Positions 1 to 6,845 of a stretch of DNA of 9,960 bases are shown here, piece after piece. This stretch comes from Beijerinckiaceae bacterium. GTDB lineage: Bacteria; Pseudomonadota; Alphaproteobacteria; Rhizobiales; Beijerinckiaceae. Each line of letters starts with the position of its first letter. Positions within the stretch are counted from its first letter, which is position 1. The stretch spans positions 1 through 9,960 of the forward strand of contig CANGOK010000108.1 of assembly GCA_947455285.1 (NCBI GenBank), written 5' to 3'. Made by a program: the position numbers and the translations under genes. A model generated the notes under the pieces. The model searched no databases and was not told the origin of the DNA. It saw nothing but the letters and a program-made list of their open reading frames with translations.

Positions 1-639
1 GATCCGGACAAGGATTTTCGGCCTGTGACGAATATGTTTTTCGTTATGGAGGGGCTGATCGCCAGCCGGAACAATCCAGCGAAAAGCGTAACTGAATTAA
101 GGGACCTTGCGGTGAAGTCGAAGGGGTCTTTGAATTTCGGCACGCTCGGGCCGGGCTCGACCACCGACACCTTCCGCAAATGGCTCAGCGAGTTCTGGGG
201 CGTGGAATTTGCGGCGGTGCCCTATAAGGGCGGTAGCGAGATCATCAACGCCACCATTGGCAATCAGATCGATGTATCGCGCATCGGGCTTGGCAATGTG
301 GCCGGCTATCTCAACGATCCCCAGGTGAAGATTCTGGCGGTGCGCAGCGCCAGGCGGCTGCCTGAGCTGCCCAACGTGCCCACAATGGACGAAGCTGGCA
401 TCGGCGCCTATGCCGGCCGCCCCTGGTGGGGCATGGTCGTGCCCGCCAAGACGCCAGACGAGATCGTCGCGCGTCTCAACAAGGAGGTGAACGCCGTCCT
501 CGATGGGCCGAAGGCTCGGGAATTCATGGCCAAGCAGTTCCTCGAACTCGCCTTTGGCACGCCTGCGGAATTTCAGGAATTCCTGAAACAGGATCGCGCC
601 AACGCCGGTCAGCTCATCAAGAAGTTCGGCGTAAAATAG
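1..639 (+). CDS. Bug/TctC-family tripartite tricarboxylate transporter substrate-binding protein (5' truncated)
   Basis: The reading frame is open from base 1, so the true start lies outside the window; the GTG at 25 falls inside the domain and is not the start. The 212 residues visible are the C-terminal two thirds of a family usually about 320 residues long. Family hallmarks: the entry stretch DPDKDFRPV, a ligand-loop-like FGTLGPGSTTD, VPYKGGSE, GNVAGYL, the pair LAVRSARR / LPNVPTMDEAG, and the closing PAKTPDEIVARLN. Members are periplasmic receptors that bind carboxylates or other small organic compounds, and many act with a TctA/TctB permease. No permease genes are in view, so it may be an orphan receptor, as is common in this family. 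The signal peptide would be upstream. Ligand identity cannot be read from the sequence. The adjacent creatinase-like gene is a possible functional partner, but a terminator-like hairpin lies between them. Confidence 0.93.
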   Translation, partial: DPDKDFRPVTNMFFVMEGLIASRNNPAKSVTELRDLAVKSKGSLNFGTLGPGSTTDTFRKWLSEFWGVEFAAVPYKGGSEIINATIGNQIDVSRIGLGNVAGYLNDPQVKILAVRSARRLPELPNVPTMDEAGIGAYAGRPWWGMVVPAKTPDEIVARLNKEVNAVLDGPKAREFMAKQFLELAFGTPAEFQEFLKQDRANAGQLIKKFGVK

Positions 640-646
640 GGACTGC

Positions 647-670
647 GAGCCCGCCTCGAGGGGCGGGCTC
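647..670 (+). terminator. Hairpin downstream of the solute-binding protein gene
   Basis: A perfect 9-bp GC-rich stem (GAGCCCGCC at 647-655, GGCGGGCTC at 662-670) with a 6-base loop starts 7 bases after the stop codon. The flank is T-poor (TCGTTCCC), so it is only a partial match to an intrinsic terminator. It could instead be an mRNA-end stabiliser. Its position argues that the downstream M24 gene has its own promoter or depends on read-through. Confidence 0.6.
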
Positions 671-758
671 TCGTTCCCGTCAGGACGCACCTCTTGCGCT
701 TCTCTCCCGCTGCGTTCAAATGCCTCAACAGCAGACGCCCGCACGGGAGGAGACGAGC

Positions 759-1946
759 ATGAACGAACGCGTGAACACCCCCATTTCGACCGCTGAACTC
801 GAGCGTCGCTGGGGGCTGATCCGGGCGCAGATGGCCGAGCAGAAGATCGACGTACTCCTCGCGCAGGGGAACAACGACTTCATGGGCGGATATGTGAAGT
901 ATCTGACCGATCTTCCCGCCACCAACGGCTACCCCTTCACCGTCCTGTTCCCCCGCGATGACCTGATGACGGTCGTCGGGCAGGGGCCCTTCGGGCAGGT
1001 TCTGCGCCTGGACGCCGCCGGCGACGGCATCCGGCGCGGCGTTGGCCGGGTCATGGGCTCGCCAAGCTATGTCTCCATCAACTTCACCGCGACCTATGAC
1101 GCAGAATGCGCGCTGCAGTCTCTAAAGGGCTACGAGAGCGCAACCATCGGCCTGCTGGGGCCTTCGGCCATCTCCTTCGCCATGGTCGACCATCTCAAGA
1201 AGAACCTGCCGCGCGCGACCTTCGTGGACGCCTCGCCGCTCGTTGACGCCATCAAGGCGGTGAAGAGCCCCGAGGAGATCGCCCTCATCCGCCGGATGAC
1301 GGCCATGCAGGATGCGGCGGCGGAAGCTGTCACCAAGGCGCTGCGGCCCGGCATGCGCGACATGGAGGTGGTGCAGGTCGCCCGCACGATCAGCACGTCG
1401 CTTGGCAGCGAGCAGGGTTGGTACATGGCCGCTTCCGGCCCGATTGGCGCGCCTGCGGTCATGGCGCCGCCTCATCAGCAGAACCGCACGATCCGCGAGG
1501 GCGACCAGTTCTGCATGCTGATCGAGAACAGCGGGCCGGGCGGATACTACGGCGAGATTGGCCGCACCTGGGTGCTGGGCAAGGCCTCGCAGGAGATGCA
1601 CGATGAATTCGCTTTCGTGCTGCAGGCGCAGCAGTTCACTCTCGAGCTTTTGCAGCCCGACGCCGATCCGGCCGACATCTTCGCCCGCTACAATGCCTTC
1701 ATGCGCAAGAACGGGCGCCCGGAAGAGACCCGCCTCTATGCCCACGGCCAAGGCTATGACATGGTCGAGCGCCCTCTGATCCGCCACGACGAGACGCTGA
1801 AGGTCGGGCGCAACATGCTCTTCGCCGTGCATCCGACCTATGTGACGGCCCGGACCTATAGCTGGGTCTGCGACAACTATCTCGTGGACGAGAACGGCAG
1901 GGTCGAGGCCCTGCACAAGTTCCCGCAGAAGATCACCGAACTCTGA
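759..1946 (+). CDS. Creatinase-like M24 family protein lacking the canonical metal ligands
   Basis: A 395-residue protein with the two-domain 'pita-bread' architecture: a creatinase_N-like domain (about residues 12-165) and an M24 catalytic-fold domain (about 170-385, opening at the KSPEEIALIRR stretch). The ATG at 759 was chosen because GGGAGGAG ends 6 bases upstream; an in-frame ATG at 720 has no ribosome site. M24 peptidases bind two metals through Asp, Asp, His, Glu, Glu. Here the aligned positions appear to be E256, E266, H329, H358 and C371, so only the histidine is kept. The segment MLIENSGPGGYYGEIGRTW has the spacing of creatinase, which is also metal-free, and H239 in APPHQQN lies near the place of creatinase's catalytic His. 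I therefore infer a non-peptidase hydrolase or lyase of the creatinase type, cytosolic, substrate unknown. The solute receptor upstream may supply the substrate. The family call is firm, the function is not. Confidence 0.9.
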   Translation: MNERVNTPISTAELERRWGLIRAQMAEQKIDVLLAQGNNDFMGGYVKYLTDLPATNGYPFTVLFPRDDLMTVVGQGPFGQVLRLDAAGDGIRRGVGRVMGSPSYVSINFTATYDAECALQSLKGYESATIGLLGPSAISFAMVDHLKKNLPRATFVDASPLVDAIKAVKSPEEIALIRRMTAMQDAAAEAVTKALRPGMRDMEVVQVARTISTSLGSEQGWYMAASGPIGAPAVMAPPHQQNRTIREGDQFCMLIENSGPGGYYGEIGRTWVLGKASQEMHDEFAFVLQAQQFTLELLQPDADPADIFARYNAFMRKNGRPEETRLYAHGQGYDMVERPLIRHDETLKVGRNMLFAVHPTYVTARTYSWVCDNYLVDENGRVEALHKFPQKITEL

Positions 1947-1957
1947 GGGCGGCGCGC

Positions 1958-1983
1958 CCGGGGGGCGGCTTCCCGCGCCCCGG
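1958..1983 (+). terminator. GC-rich hairpin between the M24 gene and ilvD
   Basis: An 11-bp stem with one G:G mismatch (1958-1968 with 1973-1983) and a CTTC tetraloop sits 11 bases after the M24 stop codon. No T-run follows. It could be a weak terminator, a processing site or an attenuating structure in the 95-base M24-ilvD gap. It is unusually GC-rich even for this genome. Confidence 0.4.
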
Positions 1984-2041
1984 CCGATGGCCTATAAGCA
2001 ACGAACCCCAAGAACACCCCAAGCACTCCCGAGGACCGGCA

Positions 2042-3883
2042 ATGCCCAACTATCGCTCCAGAACCACCACCCACGGCCGCAACATGGCTGGCGCGCGCGG
2101 GCTCTGGCGCGCCACGGGCATGAAGGACGGCGACTTCGGCAAGCCGATCATCGCGGTGGCCAATTCCTTCACCCAGTTCGTGCCCGGCCATGTCCACCTG
2201 AAGGATCTCGGCCAGCTCGTCGCGCGCGAGATCGAGAAGGCCGGCGGCGTCGCCAAGGAGTTCAACACCATCGCGGTGGACGACGGCATCGCCATGGGCC
2301 ACGACGGCATGCTCTACAGCCTGCCCTCGCGCGAGGTCATCGCCGATTCCGTCGAATATATGTGCAACGCCCACTGCGCCGACGCGATCGTCTGCATCTC
2401 CAATTGCGACAAGATCACGCCCGGCATGCTGATGGCCGCCATGCGCCTCAACATCCCCGCGATTTTCGTCTCCGGTGGACCCATGGAGGCGGGCAAATAT
2501 ATCCATGAGGGCAAGACCCGCGCGGTCGATCTCATCGACGCCATGGTCGCCGCCGCAGATGACGCGGTCAGCGACGAGGAAGTCGAGGTCATCGAGCGCT
2601 CGTCATGCCCGACCTGCGGCTCCTGCTCGGGCATGTTCACGGCCAATTCGATGAACTGCCTCACCGAGGTTCTGGGCCTCTCGCTGCCGGGCAATGGCAC
2701 GGTGCTGGCGACCCATGCGGACCGTAAGGAGCTCTTCCTTGAAGCTGGCCGCAAGATCGTCGAGCTCGCTCGTCGCTATTACGAGCAGAACGATGAAAGC
2801 GTGCTGCCGCGCAATGTCGCGAGCTTCAAGGCGTTCGAAAACGCCATGACCCTCGACATTTCGATGGGCGGCTCGACCAATACGGTGCTTCACTTGTTGG
2901 CGGCGGCCTATGAGGGGGGCATTCCCTTTGGCATGGCCGATATCGATCGCCTGTCGCGCAAGGTGCCTGTGCTATGCAAAGTAGCGCCTGCGGTCGCTGA
3001 CGTTCACATTGAGGATGTGCACCGCGCGGGCGGCATCATGTCGATCCTTGGCCAGCTTGAGCGCGCTGGCCTCATTCATGGGGATGCGCTGACGGTGCAC
3101 ACGCCCTCCATGGGCGAGGCGATCGATCGCTACGACATCTCCCGCAACGCCAGCGACGAGGTGAAGAGCTTCTTCCGCGCTGCGCCCGGCGGCGTGCCCA
3201 CCCAGACGGCTTTCAGTCAGGATCGTCGCTGGGATGATCTCGATGCTGACCGTTCCGCGGGCGTCATCCGCGATTATGACCACGCCTTCCTGAAGGACGG
3301 CGGTCTGGCGGTGCTCACGGGCAATATCGCGCTCGATGGCTGCATCGTGAAGACTGCGGGCGTCGATGAAAGCTGCCATGTCTTCGCCGGCCCTGCGCGT
3401 GTCTTCGAGAGCCAGGATTCGGCGGTGGACGCCATCCTTCGCGGCAAGATCAAGGCAGGCGACGTGGTGGTGATCCGCTATGAGGGTCCGCGCGGCGGCC
3501 CCGGCATGCAGGAAATGCTCTATCCCACGAGCTATCTGAAATCGAAGGGCCTTGGAAAGGCTTGCGCGCTCATCACCGACGGTCGCTTCTCCGGCGGCAC
3601 CTCGGGCCTCTCCATCGGCCACGCCTCGCCTGAGGCGGCTGAAGGCGGCGCGATTGCGCTGGTGGAGGAGGGCGATCGCATCGAGATCGACATTCCCCGC
3701 CGCAGCATCAGGATCGCGATCTCGGACGAGGAGCTGTCCGCGCGACGCGCCGCGATGGAGGCGAAGGGCGCTGACGCCTGGAAGCCCACGGAAAAGCGCA
3801 CCCGCAACGTCTCCATGGCCCTGAAGGCCTATGCCGCCCTCACCACCAGCGCCGCCACCGGCGCCGTGCGCATCGTCAAGTGA
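2042..3883 (+). CDS. ilvD: Dihydroxy-acid dehydratase IlvD
   Basis: 613 residues, nearly collinear with E. coli IlvD (616) from the N-terminal TTTHGRNMAGAR to the C-terminal AYAAL-TSA-GAVR. It dehydrates 2,3-dihydroxy-isovalerate and 2,3-dihydroxy-3-methylvalerate to the 2-keto acids of valine and isoleucine synthesis, in the cytosol, using an iron-sulfur cluster. Visible cluster and Mg sites are C122-D123-K124 in CISNCDKITPGM (K124 is the carbamylated lysine of the family) and C195 in CPTCGSCSGM. The catalytic region GRFSGGTSGLSIGH is intact near the C-terminus. The third cysteine typical of the [2Fe-2S] class is absent from the NSFTQFVPGH segment, which matches the oxygen-sensitive E. coli-type [4Fe-4S] enzymes. 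The start is supported by GAGGA about 8 bases upstream and by alignment to MPKYRS of E. coli. Sugar-acid dehydratases of the same superfamily are excluded by the near-identity of these blocks. It is probably the housekeeping enzyme, not a pathway-specific one. Confidence 0.97.
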   Translation: MPNYRSRTTTHGRNMAGARGLWRATGMKDGDFGKPIIAVANSFTQFVPGHVHLKDLGQLVAREIEKAGGVAKEFNTIAVDDGIAMGHDGMLYSLPSREVIADSVEYMCNAHCADAIVCISNCDKITPGMLMAAMRLNIPAIFVSGGPMEAGKYIHEGKTRAVDLIDAMVAAADDAVSDEEVEVIERSSCPTCGSCSGMFTANSMNCLTEVLGLSLPGNGTVLATHADRKELFLEAGRKIVELARRYYEQNDESVLPRNVASFKAFENAMTLDISMGGSTNTVLHLLAAAYEGGIPFGMADIDRLSRKVPVLCKVAPAVADVHIEDVHRAGGIMSILGQLERAGLIHGDALTVHTPSMGEAIDRYDISRNASDEVKSFFRAAPGGVPTQTAFSQDRRWDDLDADRSAGVIRDYDHAFLKDGGLAVLTGNIALDGCIVKTAGVDESCHVFAGPARVFESQDSAVDAILRGKIKAGDVVVIRYEGPRGGPGMQEMLYPTSYLKSKGLGKACALITDGRFSGGTSGLSIGHASPEAAEGGAIALVEEGDRIEIDIPRRSIRIAISDEELSARRAAMEAKGADAWKPTEKRTRNVSMALKAYAALTTSAATGAVRIVK

Positions 3884-3901
3884 TCTACTGCGTATAGTAG
3901 A
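3884..3901. terminator. Small hairpin at the ilvD / small-membrane-protein junction
   Basis: TCTACT (3884-3889) and AGTAGA (3896-3901) form a perfect 6-bp stem with a 6-base loop. It begins one base after the ilvD stop and overlaps the last codons of the convergent small gene. It is the only obvious structure at this junction. No T-run is present on either strand, so terminator function is tentative. Confidence 0.3.
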
Positions 3902-4037
3902 GCACGAAGGCGAAGAAGAAGGGGAGCGCAATGGCCGCCCAAAAGGCCAGCGTCTTGAAATGGGCGTAGGTGCGCAGGTGTTCGGCAAGGTCCGGATCCT
4001 CGCGCAGCTCGTTCGTTTGCAGGTCCAGAGTGGTCAT
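3885..4037 (-). CDS. 50-residue single-helix membrane protein, resembles aa3-type cytochrome oxidase subunit IV
   Basis: A short gene read on the minus strand: ATG at 4037-4035, TAG at 3887-3885, with AGAGGAG about 7 bases upstream of the start. The first 28 residues are hydrophilic and acidic (MTTLDLQTNELREDPDLAEH). Residues 29-48 form one transmembrane helix (TLAFWAAIALPFFFAFVLYY), and the protein ends YTQ. Third codon positions are strongly G/C, as in its neighbours, which supports real coding. The pattern EH-x2-TY-x2-F before the helix resembles the bacterial aa3-type oxidase subunit IV family, which are small single-helix accessory subunits of 40-60 residues. That assignment is by resemblance only, and no other oxidase genes are nearby. 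The gene is separated from the convergent ilvD stop by one base and is divergent from the monooxygenase operon. Confidence 0.72.
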   Translation of the reverse strand: MTTLDLQTNELREDPDLAEHLRTYAHFKTLAFWAAIALPFFFAFVLYYTQ

Positions 4038-4165
4038 GTGGGCTCTCCTCTTGCCTGAGAGACGAACGCGGGCGGCGCTGGGGTGTTCCAGCTTCGCTTC
4101 TTTTTCGCCGCGATCATTGCTAAGACCGACAGATCGGAAAAGTCTGCCGAGCCGAGGGAGTTTGC
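4038..4165. promoter_or_regulatory. Divergent intergenic region, small membrane protein / FAD monooxygenase
   Basis: These 128 bases lie between two divergent start codons and must carry both promoters. The plus-strand gene has a clear GAGGGAG site at 4154-4160, 5 bases before its ATG; the minus gene has AGAGGAG. I see no convincing -35/-10 pair. A weak short palindromic element (CCGA-N4-TCGG, 4126-4137) is the only operator-like sequence. No regulator gene is in the window. Confidence 0.4.
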
Positions 4166-5350
4166 ATGGAACGCCAGAAGATCATTCTCGTGGGTGCGGG
4201 TCTCGGCGGCCTCGCCGCCGCCATCAGCCTGCTGCAGGCGGGGCATGACGTCGAGATCTATGAGCAGGCCTCGCAGCTTGGAGAAGTCGGCGCCGGCATC
4301 CAGCTCAGCGCCAATTGCATGCATGTGCTGCGCTCTTTCGGTCTTGGCGATCAGCTTGACGCTGTGGGCGTGCGCCCCGGCGCCTATGTGTTCCGCCTGC
4401 ATGACACCGGCGAGATCCTGCAGCGCTTCGAACTTTCTGAAGATCATCTTCGCAAGCACGGCGCGCCCTACACCCAGCTGCACCGTGCTGACCTTCACGA
4501 AATCCTCGCCGCCAAGGCGATGGAGTTGAAGCCCGACCTCATTCACCTCAACCATCGCGGCGCGAAATTCGTCGAGCGCGAGGATGGCGTCGAGATGCAT
4601 TTCACCAATGGCGCGGTGGCGCGCGGCGATCTGCTCGTCGCCTGCGATGGTCTGAAGTCTGTCATCCGCGCGCAGTTGTTCGGAGATACGACGTCTATCT
4701 ACACCGGCGACGCCGCCTGGCGCATCACAGTGCCGGTTGAGCGTCTGCCCGATCCCTTCCTTGAACATGTGATGTCCGTGTTCATGGGGCCGGGCGGTCA
4801 TGCGGTCTGCTATTACCTTCGCGGCGGCAAGCTCATGAATTTCGTCGGACTCATCGAGACGGAAGAGGTCTTCGAGGAATCCTGGACGATGAAATTCTCA
4901 TGGGACAAGCTGAAGAAGGATTTCGAAGGCTGGCATCCCGCCATCCAGACCATTATCGATGTCGCCGACAAGGATCAGTGCTATCGCTGGTCGCTGCATG
5001 GACGCCAGCCCCTGCACAACTGGAGCTCGAAGCGCGTGACGTTGCTTGGTGATGCAGCCCATCCCACGCTTCCCTATCTCGCGCAGGGCGCCGCCATGTC
5101 GATCGAGGATGGCGCTGTCCTCGCGCGGGCGTTGGCCATGCGCGACAATATCCCCGACGCCCTGCAGCTCTATCAGCGCAACCGCATCGATCGCACGGCG
5201 AAGATCGTGAACCAGTCGACCGCCAACCGCGCCCTTTTCCACCTGCCTTCCGTGCAGGCCATGCGCGACGCCTTCGCCAAGCGCAATGAGGGCGAGGATC
5301 GCAACGCCTGGCTCTATTCCTACAACCCGCTCACCGTCGAGCTGGTTTGA
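4166..5350 (+). CDS. FAD-dependent aromatic monooxygenase (salicylate / 3-hydroxybenzoate hydroxylase-like)
   Basis: A 394-residue class A flavoprotein hydroxylase, the usual length for the group. The N-terminal Rossmann motif is G10-A-G12-LG-G15 with E33 in EIYEQ ending the second strand for ribose binding. The central NAD(P)H/FAD motif is D161-G162 in VACDGLKS. The GD motif is G295-D296 in LLGDAAHP, followed by LPYLAQGAAMSIEDGAVL. The family hydroxylates phenolic acids at the expense of NAD(P)H and O2 in the cytosol. Overall layout and the C-terminal WLYSYNPLTVEL resemble the salicylate, 3-hydroxybenzoate and 6-hydroxynicotinate hydroxylase clade; substrate and regiochemistry cannot be decided from sequence. 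A good ribosome site supports the start. It is the first gene of an operon with the glutathione transferase 24 bases downstream. In 3-hydroxybenzoate pathways the product gentisate is cleaved and then isomerised by a GST, but that GST belongs to a different class (zeta). Confidence 0.92.
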   Translation: MERQKIILVGAGLGGLAAAISLLQAGHDVEIYEQASQLGEVGAGIQLSANCMHVLRSFGLGDQLDAVGVRPGAYVFRLHDTGEILQRFELSEDHLRKHGAPYTQLHRADLHEILAAKAMELKPDLIHLNHRGAKFVEREDGVEMHFTNGAVARGDLLVACDGLKSVIRAQLFGDTTSIYTGDAAWRITVPVERLPDPFLEHVMSVFMGPGGHAVCYYLRGGKLMNFVGLIETEEVFEESWTMKFSWDKLKKDFEGWHPAIQTIIDVADKDQCYRWSLHGRQPLHNWSSKRVTLLGDAAHPTLPYLAQGAAMSIEDGAVLARALAMRDNIPDALQLYQRNRIDRTAKIVNQSTANRALFHLPSVQAMRDAFAKRNEGEDRNAWLYSYNPLTVELV

Positions 5351-5374
5351 TCCGTTTCGCAAGGGGGACTTGAA

Positions 5375-6013
5375 GTGACGATACAGCTCTATACCTGGGA
5401 CACGCCCAACGGCCGTAAGATCAGCGTCGCGCTGGAAGAGATGGGGCTTCCCTACACGGTTCATCCCGTGAACATCAGCAAGGGCGAGCAGTTCGATCCG
5501 GCCTTCCTCGCCATCAGCCCCAACAACCGCATTCCCGCCATCGTCGATCCCGATGGGCCGGGCGGCAAAGAAGTCAGCGTCTTTGAATCCGGCGCGATCC
5601 TGCTTTATCTCGCCGAAAAGACCGGCCAGTTTCTCGCGCCTTCCGGTCCTGCGCGCATCGCGGCCTGGGAATGGCTGATGTGGCAGATGGCGGGCTTTGG
5701 CCCCATGCTCGGCCAGCGTCATCACTTCGGCGATGTGAAGGACGAGGCGGACCGTCGCTATGGTCTCGAGCGCTATTCCAAGGAGACGCTGCGTCTCTAT
5801 GGCGTGGCCGACAAGCGTCTTGCGCAGGCGCCCTTCTTCGCGGGCGATCATATCTCGGTCGCCGACTTCGCGATTCTCGGTTGGGCCTGGCGCCACCCGC
5901 GTCACGAAGTCGATCTGGCTGATTTCCCCAATGTGAAGCGTTGGTATGATCGTCTCATGGACCGCCCCGCCGTGCAGCGCGGCTTCACGGTCGATCTCAA
6001 GACCAAGCGCTGA
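5375..6013 (+). CDS. Nu-class glutathione S-transferase (YfcG/YghU-like disulfide oxidoreductase)
   Basis: 212 residues with an N-terminal thioredoxin-like domain (1 to about 85) and a C-terminal helical domain. It starts with GTG at 5375, supported by AAGGGGG 7 bases upstream. The motif T10-P11-N12-G13-R-K-I matches the Thr/Asn active site of E. coli YfcG, which lacks the Ser or Cys of other classes. PNNRIPAIV (cis-Pro54) and FESGAILLYLAEKTG (E71, S72 for the glutathione gamma-glutamyl group) are textbook YfcG blocks, and GPMLGQRHHF in the second domain is also shared. Enzymes of this class bind two glutathiones and reduce disulfide bonds, with weak transferase activity. The gene follows the monooxygenase by 24 bases, so co-transcription is likely. 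Possible jobs are removal of glutathione adducts of quinone by-products or redox protection during hydroxylation; this is inference. Zeta-class maleylpyruvate isomerase (SSCxWRVRIAL motif) is excluded. Confidence 0.93.
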   Translation: MTIQLYTWDTPNGRKISVALEEMGLPYTVHPVNISKGEQFDPAFLAISPNNRIPAIVDPDGPGGKEVSVFESGAILLYLAEKTGQFLAPSGPARIAAWEWLMWQMAGFGPMLGQRHHFGDVKDEADRRYGLERYSKETLRLYGVADKRLAQAPFFAGDHISVADFAILGWAWRHPRHEVDLADFPNVKRWYDRLMDRPAVQRGFTVDLKTKR

Positions 6014-6025
6014 CGATCGGTCGCC

Positions 6026-6056
6026 GAGCGTTCGCGTCACATCGCCGCGAACGCTC
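6026..6056. terminator. Bidirectional terminator-like perfect inverted repeat
   Basis: A perfect 11-bp inverted repeat (GAGCGTTCGCG at 6026-6036, CGCGAACGCTC at 6046-6056) with a 9-base loop lies between the convergent GST and DUF6134 genes. It touches the last base of the minus-strand stop codon. Convergent placement favours a shared terminator for both strands; U-runs are poor on both sides. Confidence 0.7.
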
Positions 6057-6712
6057 TAATCCTGCCGCTTATAGACGATCTGCGAACCATCCTCCGCATT
6101 GAATTGCAGCCCGGCCCATGTCTGCTGATCGTCGTAGCAGGTCTCTAGTTTGAGATTCCCTACAATTTCGAAACGACGAACGTTGATTTTGCGGCCAGAG
6201 GCGGTCTCGACGAAACCATCGCCTTTGGGGGTCACGGCGCTGCTCAACAATTCGCCTGTTTGAGTATTGAAGAAGGGCACGTCGAGCATGCGCCTGTTCC
6301 AGTGGGTCGACGGGAGCGCCATCGCTGGCGCGTCATATTTTCCCTGATTTGACGAGTCGACGCTTACGGCTTTCGCCAGTCGTTGCGCTCTAACGGTCAG
6401 TCGTTTGCCGTCGTTATTGGTCTGCGCATCGACGGACTGGAAGCTGGTCTCACTCCAGCGTTCGATGGCGCGGTGCTCATAGCGGAAAACGGGTATAGGC
6501 CCCAGCCTGATGGCAAAGTCGATCATGACTTCGATGGTCCAACCATCGCCAGCACGTTCAAAGGTCAATTGATGAACGCCGATTTCGCGCCCTTCTCGAA
6601 AGACCGAGAAGCCGAGGCGCCCATTTGGGGGCGTGCGGATATTGGCTGAAGCCATGTCGGGCAGACAAAGGCTTGCGCATGCCCCGCCAAGGAAATGACG
6701 ACGATCCAGCAT
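6056..6712 (-). CDS. DUF6134 family exported protein, Tat-type signal
   Basis: A 218-residue protein of unknown function. The start at 6712 was preferred over the ATG at 6730 because AAGGAG lies 6 bases upstream and this start puts the signal peptide at the very N-terminus. Residues 1-23 look like a twin-arginine signal (MLDRRHFLGG, RR at 4-5, predicted cleavage after ASA at 21-23). The mature part reads as beta-rich repeats: FSVFREGREIGVHQLTF, an FRYEHRAIERW stretch, LPSTHWN, LDTQTG-like FFNTQTGELL, and a closing YDDQQTWAGLQF / GSQIVYKR. This succession matches DUF6134 as I recall it. Location is expected to be periplasmic. No catalytic residues are apparent. Third positions are visibly more A/T-rich than in the flanking catabolic genes. 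It is divergently transcribed from the DUF3833 gene and convergent with the GST. Confidence 0.85.
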   Translation of the reverse strand: MLDRRHFLGGACASLCLPDMASANIRTPPNGRLGFSVFREGREIGVHQLTFERAGDGWTIEVMIDFAIRLGPIPVFRYEHRAIERWSETSFQSVDAQTNNDGKRLTVRAQRLAKAVSVDSSNQGKYDAPAMALPSTHWNRRMLDVPFFNTQTGELLSSAVTPKGDGFVETASGRKINVRRFEIVGNLKLETCYDDQQTWAGLQFNAEDGSQIVYKRQD

Positions 6713-6737
6713 GAAATGCTCCTTGCGCATCTAGCAT

Positions 6738-6766
6738 GTGTTATGCGCACCGGCGGAGCGGGTCAA
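6738..6766 (-). promoter_or_regulatory. Candidate sigma-70 promoter for the DUF6134 gene
   Basis: On the minus strand, TTGACC (6766-6761) is followed after exactly 17 bases by TAACAC (6743-6738). The -35 element matches consensus at 5 of 6 positions and the -10 at 3 of 6. The start codon is 25 bases downstream, leaving a leader of about 20 bases that includes AAGGAG. The rest of the 133-base divergent region (6713-6845) shows no clear promoter for the plus-strand gene. Confidence 0.4.
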
Positions 6767-6845
6767 TTCAACAGGTTGTGGGCTCCAGAGGTCCGGGGCG
6801 ACGTCTCGTCCGTAATTGCTCATATCGCCTTGCCCGGAGCATCCC

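Noticed and set aside
25..27. GTG at 25 as the start of the solute-binding protein
   Set aside because: The frame stays open to base 1 and the preceding residues (DPDKDFRP) fit the family, so the gene is truncated by the window edge.
426..758. N-terminal extension of the M24 frame back to 426 or to the ATG at 720
   Set aside because: It would overlap the end of the solute-receptor gene, cross the 647-670 hairpin and lacks a ribosome site. The ATG at 759 has a strong one and fits the creatinase_N domain.
1122..1916. Antisense open frame of 264 codons opposite the M24 gene
   Set aside because: Its His/Ala/Gly/Arg-rich translation has no family motifs, and the plus-strand frame has clear M24 motifs.
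1951..1958. GGCGCGCC palindrome
   Set aside because: An 8-base GC palindrome is expected by chance in DNA of this composition and has no second copy or associated feature.
2972..3988. Long antisense open frame (338 codons) opposite ilvD
   Set aside because: It runs opposite a near-identical IlvD and has low-complexity Ala/Arg/His-rich translation. It is a by-product of high GC at third positions.
3831..4058. Plus-strand open frame of 75 codons after ilvD
   Set aside because: It overlaps the ilvD 3' end in another frame and lies opposite the better-supported small membrane protein. Its translation has no recognisable features.
4898..6040. Antisense open frame of 380 codons across the monooxygenase and GST genes
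   Set aside because: It spans two well-supported genes on the other strand, has no recognisable domain and has the composition of a GC-skew shadow.
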